This document shows positions 1 to 6,083 of a stretch of 6,083 bases of DNA, piece after piece; the stretch's first letter is position 1; each line of letters starts with the position of its first letter. This DNA comes from Nitrospiria bacterium (GTDB lineage: Bacteria > Nitrospirota > Nitrospiria > Nitrospirales > UBA8639). Under the pieces are notes generated by a model. That model saw only the letters and a program-made list of their open reading frames with translations, was not told where the DNA came from and did no database searches. The DNA is taken from contig JAUIKP010000216.1 of assembly GCA_030430725.1 (NCBI GenBank), positions 1-6,083 on the forward strand, written 5' to 3'. The position numbers and the translations under genes are program-made.

Positions 1-827
1 CCGACTTTTCCATATGCAGATAATTCCGCCAAGGTGCTGGCCCCGGCCCGACAAATGATGAGATCCGCTTTGGCGAACTCATGCGGCATATCAAAGAGAA
101 AGGGGCGGACATCCACTTGAACCCCCAATTGGGCATAGCCGGCCTTAACCCGATCGAAATCATCCGCTCCGGTCTGATGGGTGATAGTTACCTGCTCCCG
201 CAGTCTCGATGAGATCTCCACAGCCTTCAACATGGCGGAGTTGATGGCTCGAGCCCCCTGACTCCCCCCAAAGATCAACAGATGTGAGATCCTCGACGGA
301 GGAACCGGAGGATGTTCCAAGGCAAAAGCCTTTCGAATGGGTGTGCCGATTACCTTGACTTTCGAGGAGGAAAAGAAAGGCTTCGCACTGTCAAAAGCCA
401 GAAAAATCCTGTCGGCCAATGGTCCCAACACCCGATTGGCCAATCCCGGCATGGCATTCGGTTCCAACAGGACTCTCGGTATATTCAACAACCAGGCCGC
501 CACGACTACGGGAGGACTAAAATACCCGCCCGTCCCAATGACCAGATCGGCACGATGCCCGCGGAGAATCCGGATCGCACGCCATAACGACTTGGGGAGC
601 AGAATAAGGGAACGCGCCATGCCAACCAGCCCTCGGCCCACAAAACCTTCAACCGTGATCGGTTCAAACCCAAACCCTTCTTTTCCCAGAATGTCCCCCT
701 CTAACGACTTCCCCGTCCCGACAAACACAATGCTCCCTTCAGGATCATGCTGTTGAAATTCTTTGGCATATGCGATAGCCGGAAACATATGACCTCCCGT
801 CCCACCGGCAGCTATGACAACCCGCAT
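1..827 (-). CDS. murG: MurG, lipid II-forming GlcNAc transferase (3' end outside window)
   Basis: UDP-GlcNAc:undecaprenyl-pyrophosphoryl-MurNAc-pentapeptide GlcNAc transferase (GT-B fold, family GT28), which converts lipid I to lipid II on the cytoplasmic face of the membrane. I translated it by hand from the ATG at 825-827: 275 codons stay open to the left edge, against a usual length of about 355-370 residues, so roughly the last quarter is missing. Visible motifs are the N-terminal glycine loop GGTGGH (residues 8-13), GTGGYFSPP (98-106), EPNAMPG (122-128), the second-domain loop GGSQGAR (187-193) and CRAGASTLAEL (259-269), which belongs to the UDP-GlcNAc site. The EPN motif replaces the more common EQN. 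The start is supported by the typical position of the glycine loop and by a GAAGAG purine run 9 nt upstream. It follows ftsW by 17 nt and is probably cotranscribed with it. No frameshift is seen. Confidence 0.96.
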   Translation of the reverse strand, partial: MRVVIAAGGTGGHMFPAIAYAKEFQQHDPEGSIVFVGTGKSLEGDILGKEGFGFEPITVEGFVGRGLVGMARSLILLPKSLWRAIRILRGHRADLVIGTGGYFSPPVVVAAWLLNIPRVLLEPNAMPGLANRVLGPLADRIFLAFDSAKPFFSSSKVKVIGTPIRKAFALEHPPVPPSRISHLLIFGGSQGARAINSAMLKAVEISSRLREQVTITHQTGADDFDRVKAGYAQLGVQVDVRPFLFDMPHEFAKADLIICRAGASTLAELSAYGKV

Positions 828-836
828 TACACCATT

Positions 837-842
837 CTCTTC
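837..842 (-). promoter_or_regulatory. Probable ribosome binding site of murG
   Basis: GAAGAG on the minus strand, 9 nt before the murG ATG, within the 17-nt gap after the ftsW stop. It is a moderate Shine-Dalgarno match. An ATG 8 nt before the chosen start reaches a stop after two codons (ATG GTG TAA), so it cannot be the murG start. That stop overlaps the real ATG as TAATG. Confidence 0.5.
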
Positions 843-844
843 AC

Positions 845-2023
845 TTAAGGGCCGGCTCGTCCCTGTCGAGCCACACTCAGCAAAATTCCGAGAGCTAACA
901 TAGTGACCAGGAGCGACGAACCTCCGTAGCTGACCAAGGGAAGCGTTAAGCCTTTTGTCGGCAACAGTCCACTTACGACGCCTGCATTGATCAGGGCTTG
1001 AATACCCAGGAGTATGGTGATTCCCAAAGCCAGATATCGCCCAAACAAATCGGGTGCCAAGGCCGCGACTCGAAATCCTTTACATACCAAAATGGCAAAC
1101 AGGGCTAACAATCCGCAGGTTCCAACGAGCCCCAGCTCTTCTCCCACCAAGGCCAACACGAAATCGGTGTGGCCTTCCGGAAGAAACATCAGCTTTTGTT
1201 TGCCCTGTCCAAGACCGACCCCAAATAATCCGCCATTCTCCAAGGCCAGGATGGACTGGACAAGTTGATAGCCGGCACCTTGTCGGTCCGCGAAAGGATT
1301 CATAAATGTCGTTATCCGTTCCCATCGTTCAGGACTCATCCAGATGAGAACACCCACACCCACAATCATCGGCCCACCTAAGTAGGCCAAGTGCCGCACT
1401 CTCGCTCCGGCCAGATACATCATGCCGACAAACACCAGGCTGATGACAACGGTACTTCCTAAATCCGGCTCCACGACAATGAGTCCACACATGATGCCCA
1501 CCATGGCCACAGGCGGAAGAAACCCTCGTTGCCAATCAGTGACTCGCCGTTGCGGATTGGAGAGAAACGCCGCGAGGTACAGCACAACAGCCAGCTTGGC
1601 CATTTCCGTGGGTTGAATGGAAAAAAATCCCAGTGCGAGCCATCGTCGAGCACCATTAATTTGTGGGCCCACAGCTAAGACCAGCAGTAACCCAACGATA
1701 CATCCTCCGACCACCATGGGAATCCATTGCTTCCACTGACGATAGTCAATGAAGGACCCGACCAATAGGACCCCAAAACCCAGCAGCATCCATACGATTT
1801 GTCGTTGGAGATAATAGGTGGCATTGGTAAATTTATTTTCCGCCATGACCCCACTGGCACTAAACACCATGACCAATCCCCCAAGGGACAGTGCCAGGGT
1901 AATTCCCACGATCAGCGGATCGATCCGCCTGGACCCGATACCCCGATTCCCAGGAAACAGATCCGCCCATGCACGGGATTCCACATGGGAGTTTTTACGC
2001 CGCAAGATGGCTGGAATACCCAT
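845..2023 (-). CDS. ftsW: FtsW, septal peptidoglycan polymerase (SEDS family)
   Basis: Polytopic SEDS-family glycosyltransferase that polymerises lipid II at the division septum, normally with the class B penicillin-binding protein FtsI. From the chosen ATG (2021-2023) it has 392 residues, typical for FtsW. A cytoplasmic N-tail of about 33 residues precedes roughly ten hydrophobic segments, between about 34 and 385. Family motifs are NGARRWL (123-129), QPTEMAKL (137-144, usually QPSE), EPDLGST (185-191), NPFAD..G.GYQ (242-253), PEGHTDF (282-288) and PTKGLTLPLVSYGGSS (355-370). Asp287 in HTD matches E. coli Asp297, the proposed catalytic residue. The frame stays open upstream to 2140, but that would overlap murD by 116 bp and add a non-conserved stretch. 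The ATG one base after the murD stop, with GGAGAA upstream, is preferred. FtsW rather than RodA is called because of the dcw context and the LPTKGLTLP wording. Confidence 0.96.
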   Translation of the reverse strand: MGIPAILRRKNSHVESRAWADLFPGNRGIGSRRIDPLIVGITLALSLGGLVMVFSASGVMAENKFTNATYYLQRQIVWMLLGFGVLLVGSFIDYRQWKQWIPMVVGGCIVGLLLVLAVGPQINGARRWLALGFFSIQPTEMAKLAVVLYLAAFLSNPQRRVTDWQRGFLPPVAMVGIMCGLIVVEPDLGSTVVISLVFVGMMYLAGARVRHLAYLGGPMIVGVGVLIWMSPERWERITTFMNPFADRQGAGYQLVQSILALENGGLFGVGLGQGKQKLMFLPEGHTDFVLALVGEELGLVGTCGLLALFAILVCKGFRVAALAPDLFGRYLALGITILLGIQALINAGVVSGLLPTKGLTLPLVSYGGSSLLVTMLALGILLSVARQGRAGP

Positions 2024-2024
2024 T

Positions 2025-3446
2025 CTATTGAAGTTCTCCGACAACCCGTTTGAATTCAAGTCCGCGATGATGATAATTCCGAAACATATCGAAACTGGCG
2101 CAAGCCGGGGAAAACAACACCACATCACCACTGGACGCAAATGTCACGGCCTGGGACACCGCATCCGTCAGGCTGGTGGCGAGGGTCACTGGCTTGATCT
2201 GATCCAAAGCCTGGATAATTTTCGGAGTGGCTTCTCCGATCACCACGACGCCCTTGACCCGTCGTTTAATACCTTCAGCCAATTGGGAAAAGTCACCGCC
2301 TTTGTCTTTCCCACCAAGAATCAAGACCAAGGGCTCATGAAAGCTCTGTAAGGCTTTGAGGGTGGCGTCCACATTCGTGCCTTTCGAATCATTGACAAAT
2401 GTGATGCCCTTCCACTCCCGAACCACCTCTAAAGCATGCTCAAAGGCCGGCGTGGCCTGAAGAGCACGAACCATCTCCTCTGCTGAACATCCACAGAGCA
2501 TTCCGACACCCATCGCCGCCATCGCATTCGCCACGTTATGGTCTCCCCGCATCGGGAGAGCGTCACGTGAAGCGATGAAAAAATCCTTGCCGTGCATCCG
2601 TGCTCTCATCTCGCCTGCTTCAAGATACACGCCTTGCTCCACTTTTTTGGTCAGACTGAATTCACAAACACCTGACCGTGCCGACAAGGCCAGGGTTCTC
2701 ACCACAGGATCGTCCACATTAATCAGCGCCCAATCCTGGATTGTTTGATTTTCAAAGATACGCTGCTTGGCAGCCCGATAGTCTTCTTGAGTGGGATGTC
2801 GATCCAAATGGTCGGGGGTCACATTTAACAAGACGGCAATCCAGGGCTTAAACAGATGGATCGTTTCTAATTGGAAGCTTGAGACTTCTGCGACAATATA
2901 CTCATAGTCGGACGTTGGAGACGGATCTGTTCCTTTACGAACCGCCTCACATAATGGAATACCCAGATTACCGCCCACAAATGCCCGCTTTCCACAATGT
3001 TGCAGGATCGATCCGATGAGGCGTACCGTGGTACTTTTCCCGTTGGTTCCGGTCACCGCAATGATGGGAGCCCGAAGAAACCATCCGGCTAACTCAGTTT
3101 CCCCAATAACCGGAATGCCCCGTTGGACAATCTCCTGGAGAAGACGATGGTCCTTGGGAACCCCCGGACTGACGACCAGGAGATCGAGGTCTCGTAACCC
3201 GTCGGCAACGTCATCCCCTCCGAACACTCGTACGCCTCGAAGACGATACGCGGCAGACGCGGACTCAACATCCTGACTTGTGTGTTCCTCGACAATCGTC
3301 ACCACCGCGCCAACGTCCAGAAGGAGATCGGCAGCCGCCCTGCCGCTTCGTCCGAGACCGAACACCGTGACACGCTTGTTTGGCCAACTCGTAATGGGAA
3401 ACACGGGAGTGACGTTCACGGCTTGCATGGCTCCACAGGGTTCCAC
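2025..3446 (-). CDS. murD: MurD, UDP-N-acetylmuramoyl-L-alanine--D-glutamate ligase
   Basis: Cytoplasmic ATP-dependent Mur ligase that adds D-Glu to UDP-MurNAc-L-Ala. It has 473 residues, slightly longer than the common 440-455. Domains in order: a Rossmann-like UDP-binding domain with GLGRSG (30-35) and SPGVP (93-97); the central ATPase domain with P-loop GTNGKST (133-139), EVSSFQLE (187-194, Glu187), NVTPDHLDRH (208-217, His213), the probable carbamylated Lys227 and GDHNVANA (302-region, Asn304 and Asn307); and the C-terminal domain with NDSKGTN (352-358, Asp353), LGGKDKGGDF (377-386) and SPACASFD (446-453). Oddity: the usual HRxE at the domain junction reads HALE (337-340), so the conserved Arg (E. 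coli Arg302) is Ala338. The GTG start at 3444-3446 is chosen because AGAGG lies 6 nt upstream; an ATG six codons later has poorer spacing. It lies 13 nt after mraY and 1 nt before ftsW. Confidence 0.97.
   Translation of the reverse strand: MEPCGAMQAVNVTPVFPITSWPNKRVTVFGLGRSGRAAADLLLDVGAVVTIVEEHTSQDVESASAAYRLRGVRVFGGDDVADGLRDLDLLVVSPGVPKDHRLLQEIVQRGIPVIGETELAGWFLRAPIIAVTGTNGKSTTVRLIGSILQHCGKRAFVGGNLGIPLCEAVRKGTDPSPTSDYEYIVAEVSSFQLETIHLFKPWIAVLLNVTPDHLDRHPTQEDYRAAKQRIFENQTIQDWALINVDDPVVRTLALSARSGVCEFSLTKKVEQGVYLEAGEMRARMHGKDFFIASRDALPMRGDHNVANAMAAMGVGMLCGCSAEEMVRALQATPAFEHALEVVREWKGITFVNDSKGTNVDATLKALQSFHEPLVLILGGKDKGGDFSQLAEGIKRRVKGVVVIGEATPKIIQALDQIKPVTLATSLTDAVSQAVTFASSGDVVLFSPACASFDMFRNYHHRGLEFKRVVGELQ
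2034..2039 (-). promoter_or_regulatory. Probable ribosome binding site of ftsW, inside the end of murD
   Basis: GGAGAA on the minus strand, 10 nt before the ftsW ATG at 2021-2023. It lies in the last codons of murD, so ribosomes finishing murD pass over it. It supports the short ftsW start over the longer frame that would begin at 2140. Confidence 0.5.
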
Positions 3447-3450
3447 AACG

Positions 3451-3457
3451 ATCCTCT
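3451..3457 (-). promoter_or_regulatory. Ribosome binding site deciding the GTG start of murD
   Basis: AGAGGAT on the minus strand in the 13-nt mraY-murD gap, with its AGAGG core 6 nt before the GTG at 3444-3446. This is the clearest Shine-Dalgarno in the window. It favours the GTG over the in-frame ATG at 3426-3428, which has only a GGAG two bases away. Confidence 0.7.
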
Positions 3458-3459
3458 GT

Positions 3460-4536
3460 TTAGCGTAATTTCAATGTGCTAATACTTAAGAGGCCCAAAA
3501 TGATCGCAATAATCCATAAACGCACAACCACTTTTGGCTCTTCCCAGCCCTTCAGTTCAAAATGATGATGCAATGGGGCCATCAGGAAAATTCGCTTTCC
3601 CCTGGACTTAAACGATGCCACTTGAAAAATCACGGACACCGCTTCCATCACAAAAACTCCCCCAACCAGGATCAATAACAATTCATGCTTGCACACCACT
3701 GCCACCGTCCCTAAGGCCGCACCCAGGGGTAAGGATCCCACATCGCCCATGAAGACCGACGCGGGATATGTGTTAAACCAGAGAAAACCCAATCCCGCTC
3801 CAACAATGGAGGCTGTCAGGATGGCCAATTCCCCGGCTCCTTCGATATGAGGAACGAGCAGGTACCCGGAGACCAATTTATTTCCGACCGCCCAGGCCAC
3901 CACCGAGTAGGCCATCGCTGAAATAATGACCGGTCCGACGGCCAACCCATCCAGTCCGTCAGTGAGATTCACCGCATTGGAACACCCCACAATGACCAGA
4001 ACGGCAAATGGGATGTAGAAGACTCCTAAATCAGGAGTAAAGTTTTTAAAGAACGGCACACTGAGTTCCGTGGAATATCCAGGAGAAAGATAAAAAAAGA
4101 GCCCAATGCCTAATGCCACTCCTAACTGTCCAATGATTTTTTGCGTAGCCGTCAATCCCTTGGATTGTCCACGTAAAATTTTAATGTAATCATCCACAAA
4201 TCCGATCATCCCGAAACCCACAAGCGATAAGAGGACCAACCAGACATAGAAATTGGTGATATCCGCCCATAACACGGTTGAGAGCAACACCGAAAAGATG
4301 ATGAGCAACCCTCCCATCGTAGGGGTGCCGGATTTCCCCAGATGCGATTGGGGGCCATCAGTCCGAATTTTTTGCCCGAGTTTCAATGTCTGCAATTTTT
4401 TGATCATGGAAGGGGCAAGAAAAAACACAATCAGAAAAGCGGTCACTGCCGCATAAATAATGCGGAAACTGAGATACCGAAAGACATTGAAGATGGCAAA
4501 TTCGGTATGAAGGGGATAAAGCCAGAGATACAGCAT
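3460..4536 (-). CDS. mraY: MraY, phospho-MurNAc-pentapeptide translocase (lipid I synthase)
   Basis: Integral membrane enzyme that transfers phospho-MurNAc-pentapeptide from UDP to undecaprenyl phosphate, making lipid I and UMP; it is Mg2+ dependent. The 358 residues match the usual length of about 360. About ten hydrophobic segments are visible, roughly 15-40, 73-92, 96-115, 133-151, 171-188, 199-217, 237-255, 262-281, 286-307 and 336-356. Signature motifs are TPTMGG (71-76), GFVDDYIK (112-119, Asp115 and Asp116), NLTDGLDGL (190-198), FMGDVGSL (262-269, Asp265) and the histidine loop [14 protein letters not shown] (320-333). The key aspartates match those known in Aquifex aeolicus MraY. The start MLYLWLYPL resembles the Aquifex N-terminus, which supports the ATG at 4534-4536. 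The purine run GAAGAAAG lies 9 nt upstream. It follows murF after a 130-nt gap and precedes murD by 13 nt. Confidence 0.98.
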   Translation of the reverse strand: MLYLWLYPLHTEFAIFNVFRYLSFRIIYAAVTAFLIVFFLAPSMIKKLQTLKLGQKIRTDGPQSHLGKSGTPTMGGLLIIFSVLLSTVLWADITNFYVWLVLLSLVGFGMIGFVDDYIKILRGQSKGLTATQKIIGQLGVALGIGLFFYLSPGYSTELSVPFFKNFTPDLGVFYIPFAVLVIVGCSNAVNLTDGLDGLAVGPVIISAMAYSVVAWAVGNKLVSGYLLVPHIEGAGELAILTASIVGAGLGFLWFNTYPASVFMGDVGSLPLGAALGTVAVVCKHELLLILVGGVFVMEAVSVIFQVASFKSRGKRIFLMAPLHHHFELKGWEEPKVVVRLWIIAIILGLLSISTLKLR

Positions 4537-4666
4537 TAGGATATACTTTCTTCGGATAGAGAGGAAAAAGTCTCGCCCAGATATTGTTGCTCATTCATCA
4601 TCACGGTCAGACATTTCACTATCAAAAACACCTTATGGCCCTGCTATTCATCCCCATGCATTCAGA
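4537..4666 (-). other. murF-mraY intergenic gap with a possible small ORF
   Basis: This is the only sizeable gap in the cluster. On the minus strand it holds an open frame with a GTG at 4617-4619, nine bases after an AAGGTG, that would encode 27 residues. An in-frame ATG at 4599-4601 would give 21 residues, Ser/Glu-rich and starting [10 protein letters not shown]. Its TAA (4536-4538) overlaps the mraY ATG by one base as TAATG. A weak sigma70-like pair, TTGATA (4620-4625) and GATGAT (4597-4602) with 17 nt between, is also present. No convincing hairpin terminator was found. Whether the gap holds a leader peptide, a promoter or only spacer cannot be decided from sequence alone. Confidence 0.3.
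4546..4553 (-). promoter_or_regulatory. Weak ribosome binding site of mraY
   Basis: Purine run GAAGAAAG on the minus strand, 9 nt before the mraY ATG. It lacks a GGAG core, so the match is weak. Initiation may instead be helped by ribosomes terminating at the overlapping TAATG. Confidence 0.35.
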
Positions 4667-6082
4667 CTAGCCCCCAGGGCTGACAGCATCGAGCACTCGC
4701 TCCATTTTTGCACCACGGGAAGCCTTTATGAGCACGGCATCGCCACGTTTCACCATTGTTTTCAGTAACGCACCGGCTTCCATGGCATCTCTCACCACGG
4801 ATACCTGTGTGGGTCCATGAACTTTTCTCGCACCTTCGGACATGTCATGCCCAAACCTACCGCAGGCGATTAAATGGGTGATACGGTGTTTGGCAGCTTC
4901 GCGTCCTATTTCCTGATGAAATTGCGCCTCTTTAGGACCCAACTCAAGCATGTCACCCAATACGGCGATCGTTCTTCGAGCAGAATTCAGCCCAACAAGG
5001 GACTCCAACGCCGCTTTCACTGAAGCAGGATTGGCATTGTAACAATCATAGAGATACAGCACTCCACCCCATCTGCGGATCTCCGACCGCATCGAAGCAG
5101 GACGAAACTTGTGTAATCCCGAAACGATGTCATCGCTCGACAATCCCATAGCACAACCCACTGACGCGCCGGCCAAAGCATTGGCAATATTGTGCGGGCC
5201 CATGATTCTCACACTCGCTCGTTTGGCCAATTTACGATGAGGTAAGAACAGGCGAAATTCCGTTCTCCGTCCGTTCCAATTCAAGTCGGTCGCCCGAACA
5301 TCCGCCTGAGCTGACATCCCAAATGAGATCATTGGGCAATTCGCTTTCCGGGAAAACATTTTAAAATACCGGTCGTCGGCATTCAGGATGGCCATACCAT
5401 CAGTTCGAGGAAGCCAATCGAATAGTTCAGCTTTCGATGTCGCGGACCTGGCCATCGTGCCGTAAAATTCCAAATGGTCGGGACCGACATTGGTAATCAC
5501 CCCTGCGGTAGGTCTGGTCATGTCACATAATTGAGTGGTCTGCCCCACTTGATCCACTCCCATTTCAATCACCGCCGCCTGATGTCCGGAGTGAAGACCC
5601 AAGAGCGTCCTTGGCACACCTATGGCATTATTAAAATTCCCGTGGGTTTTATGGACGCGCCAACGAGTCGTCAGCACCTGATACACCATTTCCTTGGTCG
5701 TCGTTTTTCCATTGCTGCCGGTAATGGCCACCACCGGAATTGAAAAGCGCAATCGATGGAACCTGGCTAAGTCCTGGTAAGCTCTCAGAGTATTTTTTAC
5801 CGCCACCACCATGACGGGAACCGGTCCAGCCTGACGGACGCACGTTAACATCTCCCGGGCTTGCGCCTCCTCAACCACCACACCTCGGGCTCCCAACTTG
5901 CAGGCCGTTTTCACAAATTTATGGCCATCGAATTTCTCCCCTTTCAAGGCCAGAAATAAATCACCGGATTTCAGCTCACGCGAATCGGTTTGCACTCGAA
6001 GCATTCTCCCTTTCTGTGATCCCTGGAGAAGCAACCTCCCTTTAGTCGCATCAAGCACGTCGTTGATCTCAAAAGCTGCCAT
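4667..6082 (-). CDS. murF: MurF, UDP-MurNAc-tripeptide--D-alanyl-D-alanine ligase
   Basis: Cytoplasmic ATP-dependent Mur ligase that adds the D-Ala-D-Ala dipeptide to UDP-MurNAc-tripeptide, the last cytoplasmic precursor step before MraY. It has 471 residues, normal for MurF. The N-terminal UDP-substrate domain carries TDSRELKSGDLFLAL (32-46). The ATPase domain has P-loop GSNGKTT (122-128), GNFNNAIGVP (148-157), EMGVDQVGQ (173-181, where many homologues have GEI near the end), NVGPDHLEFYGT (198-209), Lys217 as the likely carbamylated lysine, and GPHNIANALAG (295-305). The C-terminal domain has YDCYNANPASVKAAL (345-359), GDMLELG (376-382) and SRGAKMERV (455-463). GNFNN and DCYNANP separate MurF from MurE. 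The ATG at 6080-6082 gives a typical N-terminus, but only one base upstream is visible, so its ribosome binding site and the preceding gene (murE expected) cannot be checked. Confidence 0.96.
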   Translation of the reverse strand: MAAFEINDVLDATKGRLLLQGSQKGRMLRVQTDSRELKSGDLFLALKGEKFDGHKFVKTACKLGARGVVVEEAQAREMLTCVRQAGPVPVMVVAVKNTLRAYQDLARFHRLRFSIPVVAITGSNGKTTTKEMVYQVLTTRWRVHKTHGNFNNAIGVPRTLLGLHSGHQAAVIEMGVDQVGQTTQLCDMTRPTAGVITNVGPDHLEFYGTMARSATSKAELFDWLPRTDGMAILNADDRYFKMFSRKANCPMISFGMSAQADVRATDLNWNGRRTEFRLFLPHRKLAKRASVRIMGPHNIANALAGASVGCAMGLSSDDIVSGLHKFRPASMRSEIRRWGGVLYLYDCYNANPASVKAALESLVGLNSARRTIAVLGDMLELGPKEAQFHQEIGREAAKHRITHLIACGRFGHDMSEGARKVHGPTQVSVVRDAMEAGALLKTMVKRGDAVLIKASRGAKMERVLDAVSPGG

Positions 6083-6083
6083 A

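Noticed and set aside
312..756. Two plus-strand open frames of 91 and 139 codons
   Set aside because: They are antisense to murG, whose motifs run unbroken through this region. Their composition is typical of the reverse of a coding frame.
1818..2351. 177-codon open frame on the plus strand
   Set aside because: It lies antisense across the end of murD and the start of ftsW, has no recognisable domain, and both genes on the other strand are certain. It is an antisense shadow.
4253..4594. Short open frames on both strands around the mraY start
   Set aside because: They overlap the conserved N-terminal third of mraY in other frames and show no motif. The MraY N-terminus matches its family from the chosen ATG.
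4537..4666. Rho-independent terminator between murF and mraY
   Set aside because: There is a short T run (GTGTTTTTG on the minus strand), but no GC-rich inverted repeat precedes it, so no terminator is called.
1..6083. A hidden novel system, mobile element, CRISPR array or RNA gene
   Set aside because: Five conserved dcw genes fill nearly the whole window in canonical order without interruption. No direct repeats, terminal inverted repeats, or tRNA- or rRNA-like sequence was noticed.

Overview
The window is a stretch of a division and cell wall (dcw) cluster. All genes lie on the minus strand, so transcription runs from position 6083 down to 1. In that order the genes are murF, mraY, murD, ftsW and murG, which is the canonical bacterial order. 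murF begins at the right edge and looks complete, with its ATG one base inside the window. murG runs off the left edge after 275 codons.

The encoded proteins form a continuous part of peptidoglycan precursor synthesis. MurD adds D-glutamate to UDP-MurNAc-L-Ala, and MurF adds D-Ala-D-Ala to complete the UDP-MurNAc-pentapeptide. MraY transfers phospho-MurNAc-pentapeptide to undecaprenyl phosphate to make lipid I. MurG adds GlcNAc to make lipid II, and FtsW polymerises lipid II at the septum. MurE (upstream) and MurC (downstream) are expected outside the window by analogy with other dcw clusters, but are not seen.

Genes are tightly packed: 13 nt between mraY and murD, 1 nt between murD and ftsW, and 17 nt between ftsW and murG. 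The exception is a 130-nt gap between murF and mraY. No tRNA, rRNA, CRISPR array, insertion sequence, clear terminator or long repeat was recognised. The five genes cover essentially all of the window, and ORFs on the plus strand look like antisense shadows.

The organism is a bacterium with a conventional peptidoglycan pathway and moderate GC content, about half by eye. Protein wording such as the MurG EPN variant and the MraY N-terminus resembles Nitrospirota or a related deep Gram-negative lineage, but this is a recollection-based guess of low certainty. I see no new multi-gene system here. The points most worth a second look are an apparent Arg-to-Ala change at a normally invariant MurD position and a small ORF upstream of mraY whose stop overlaps the mraY start.
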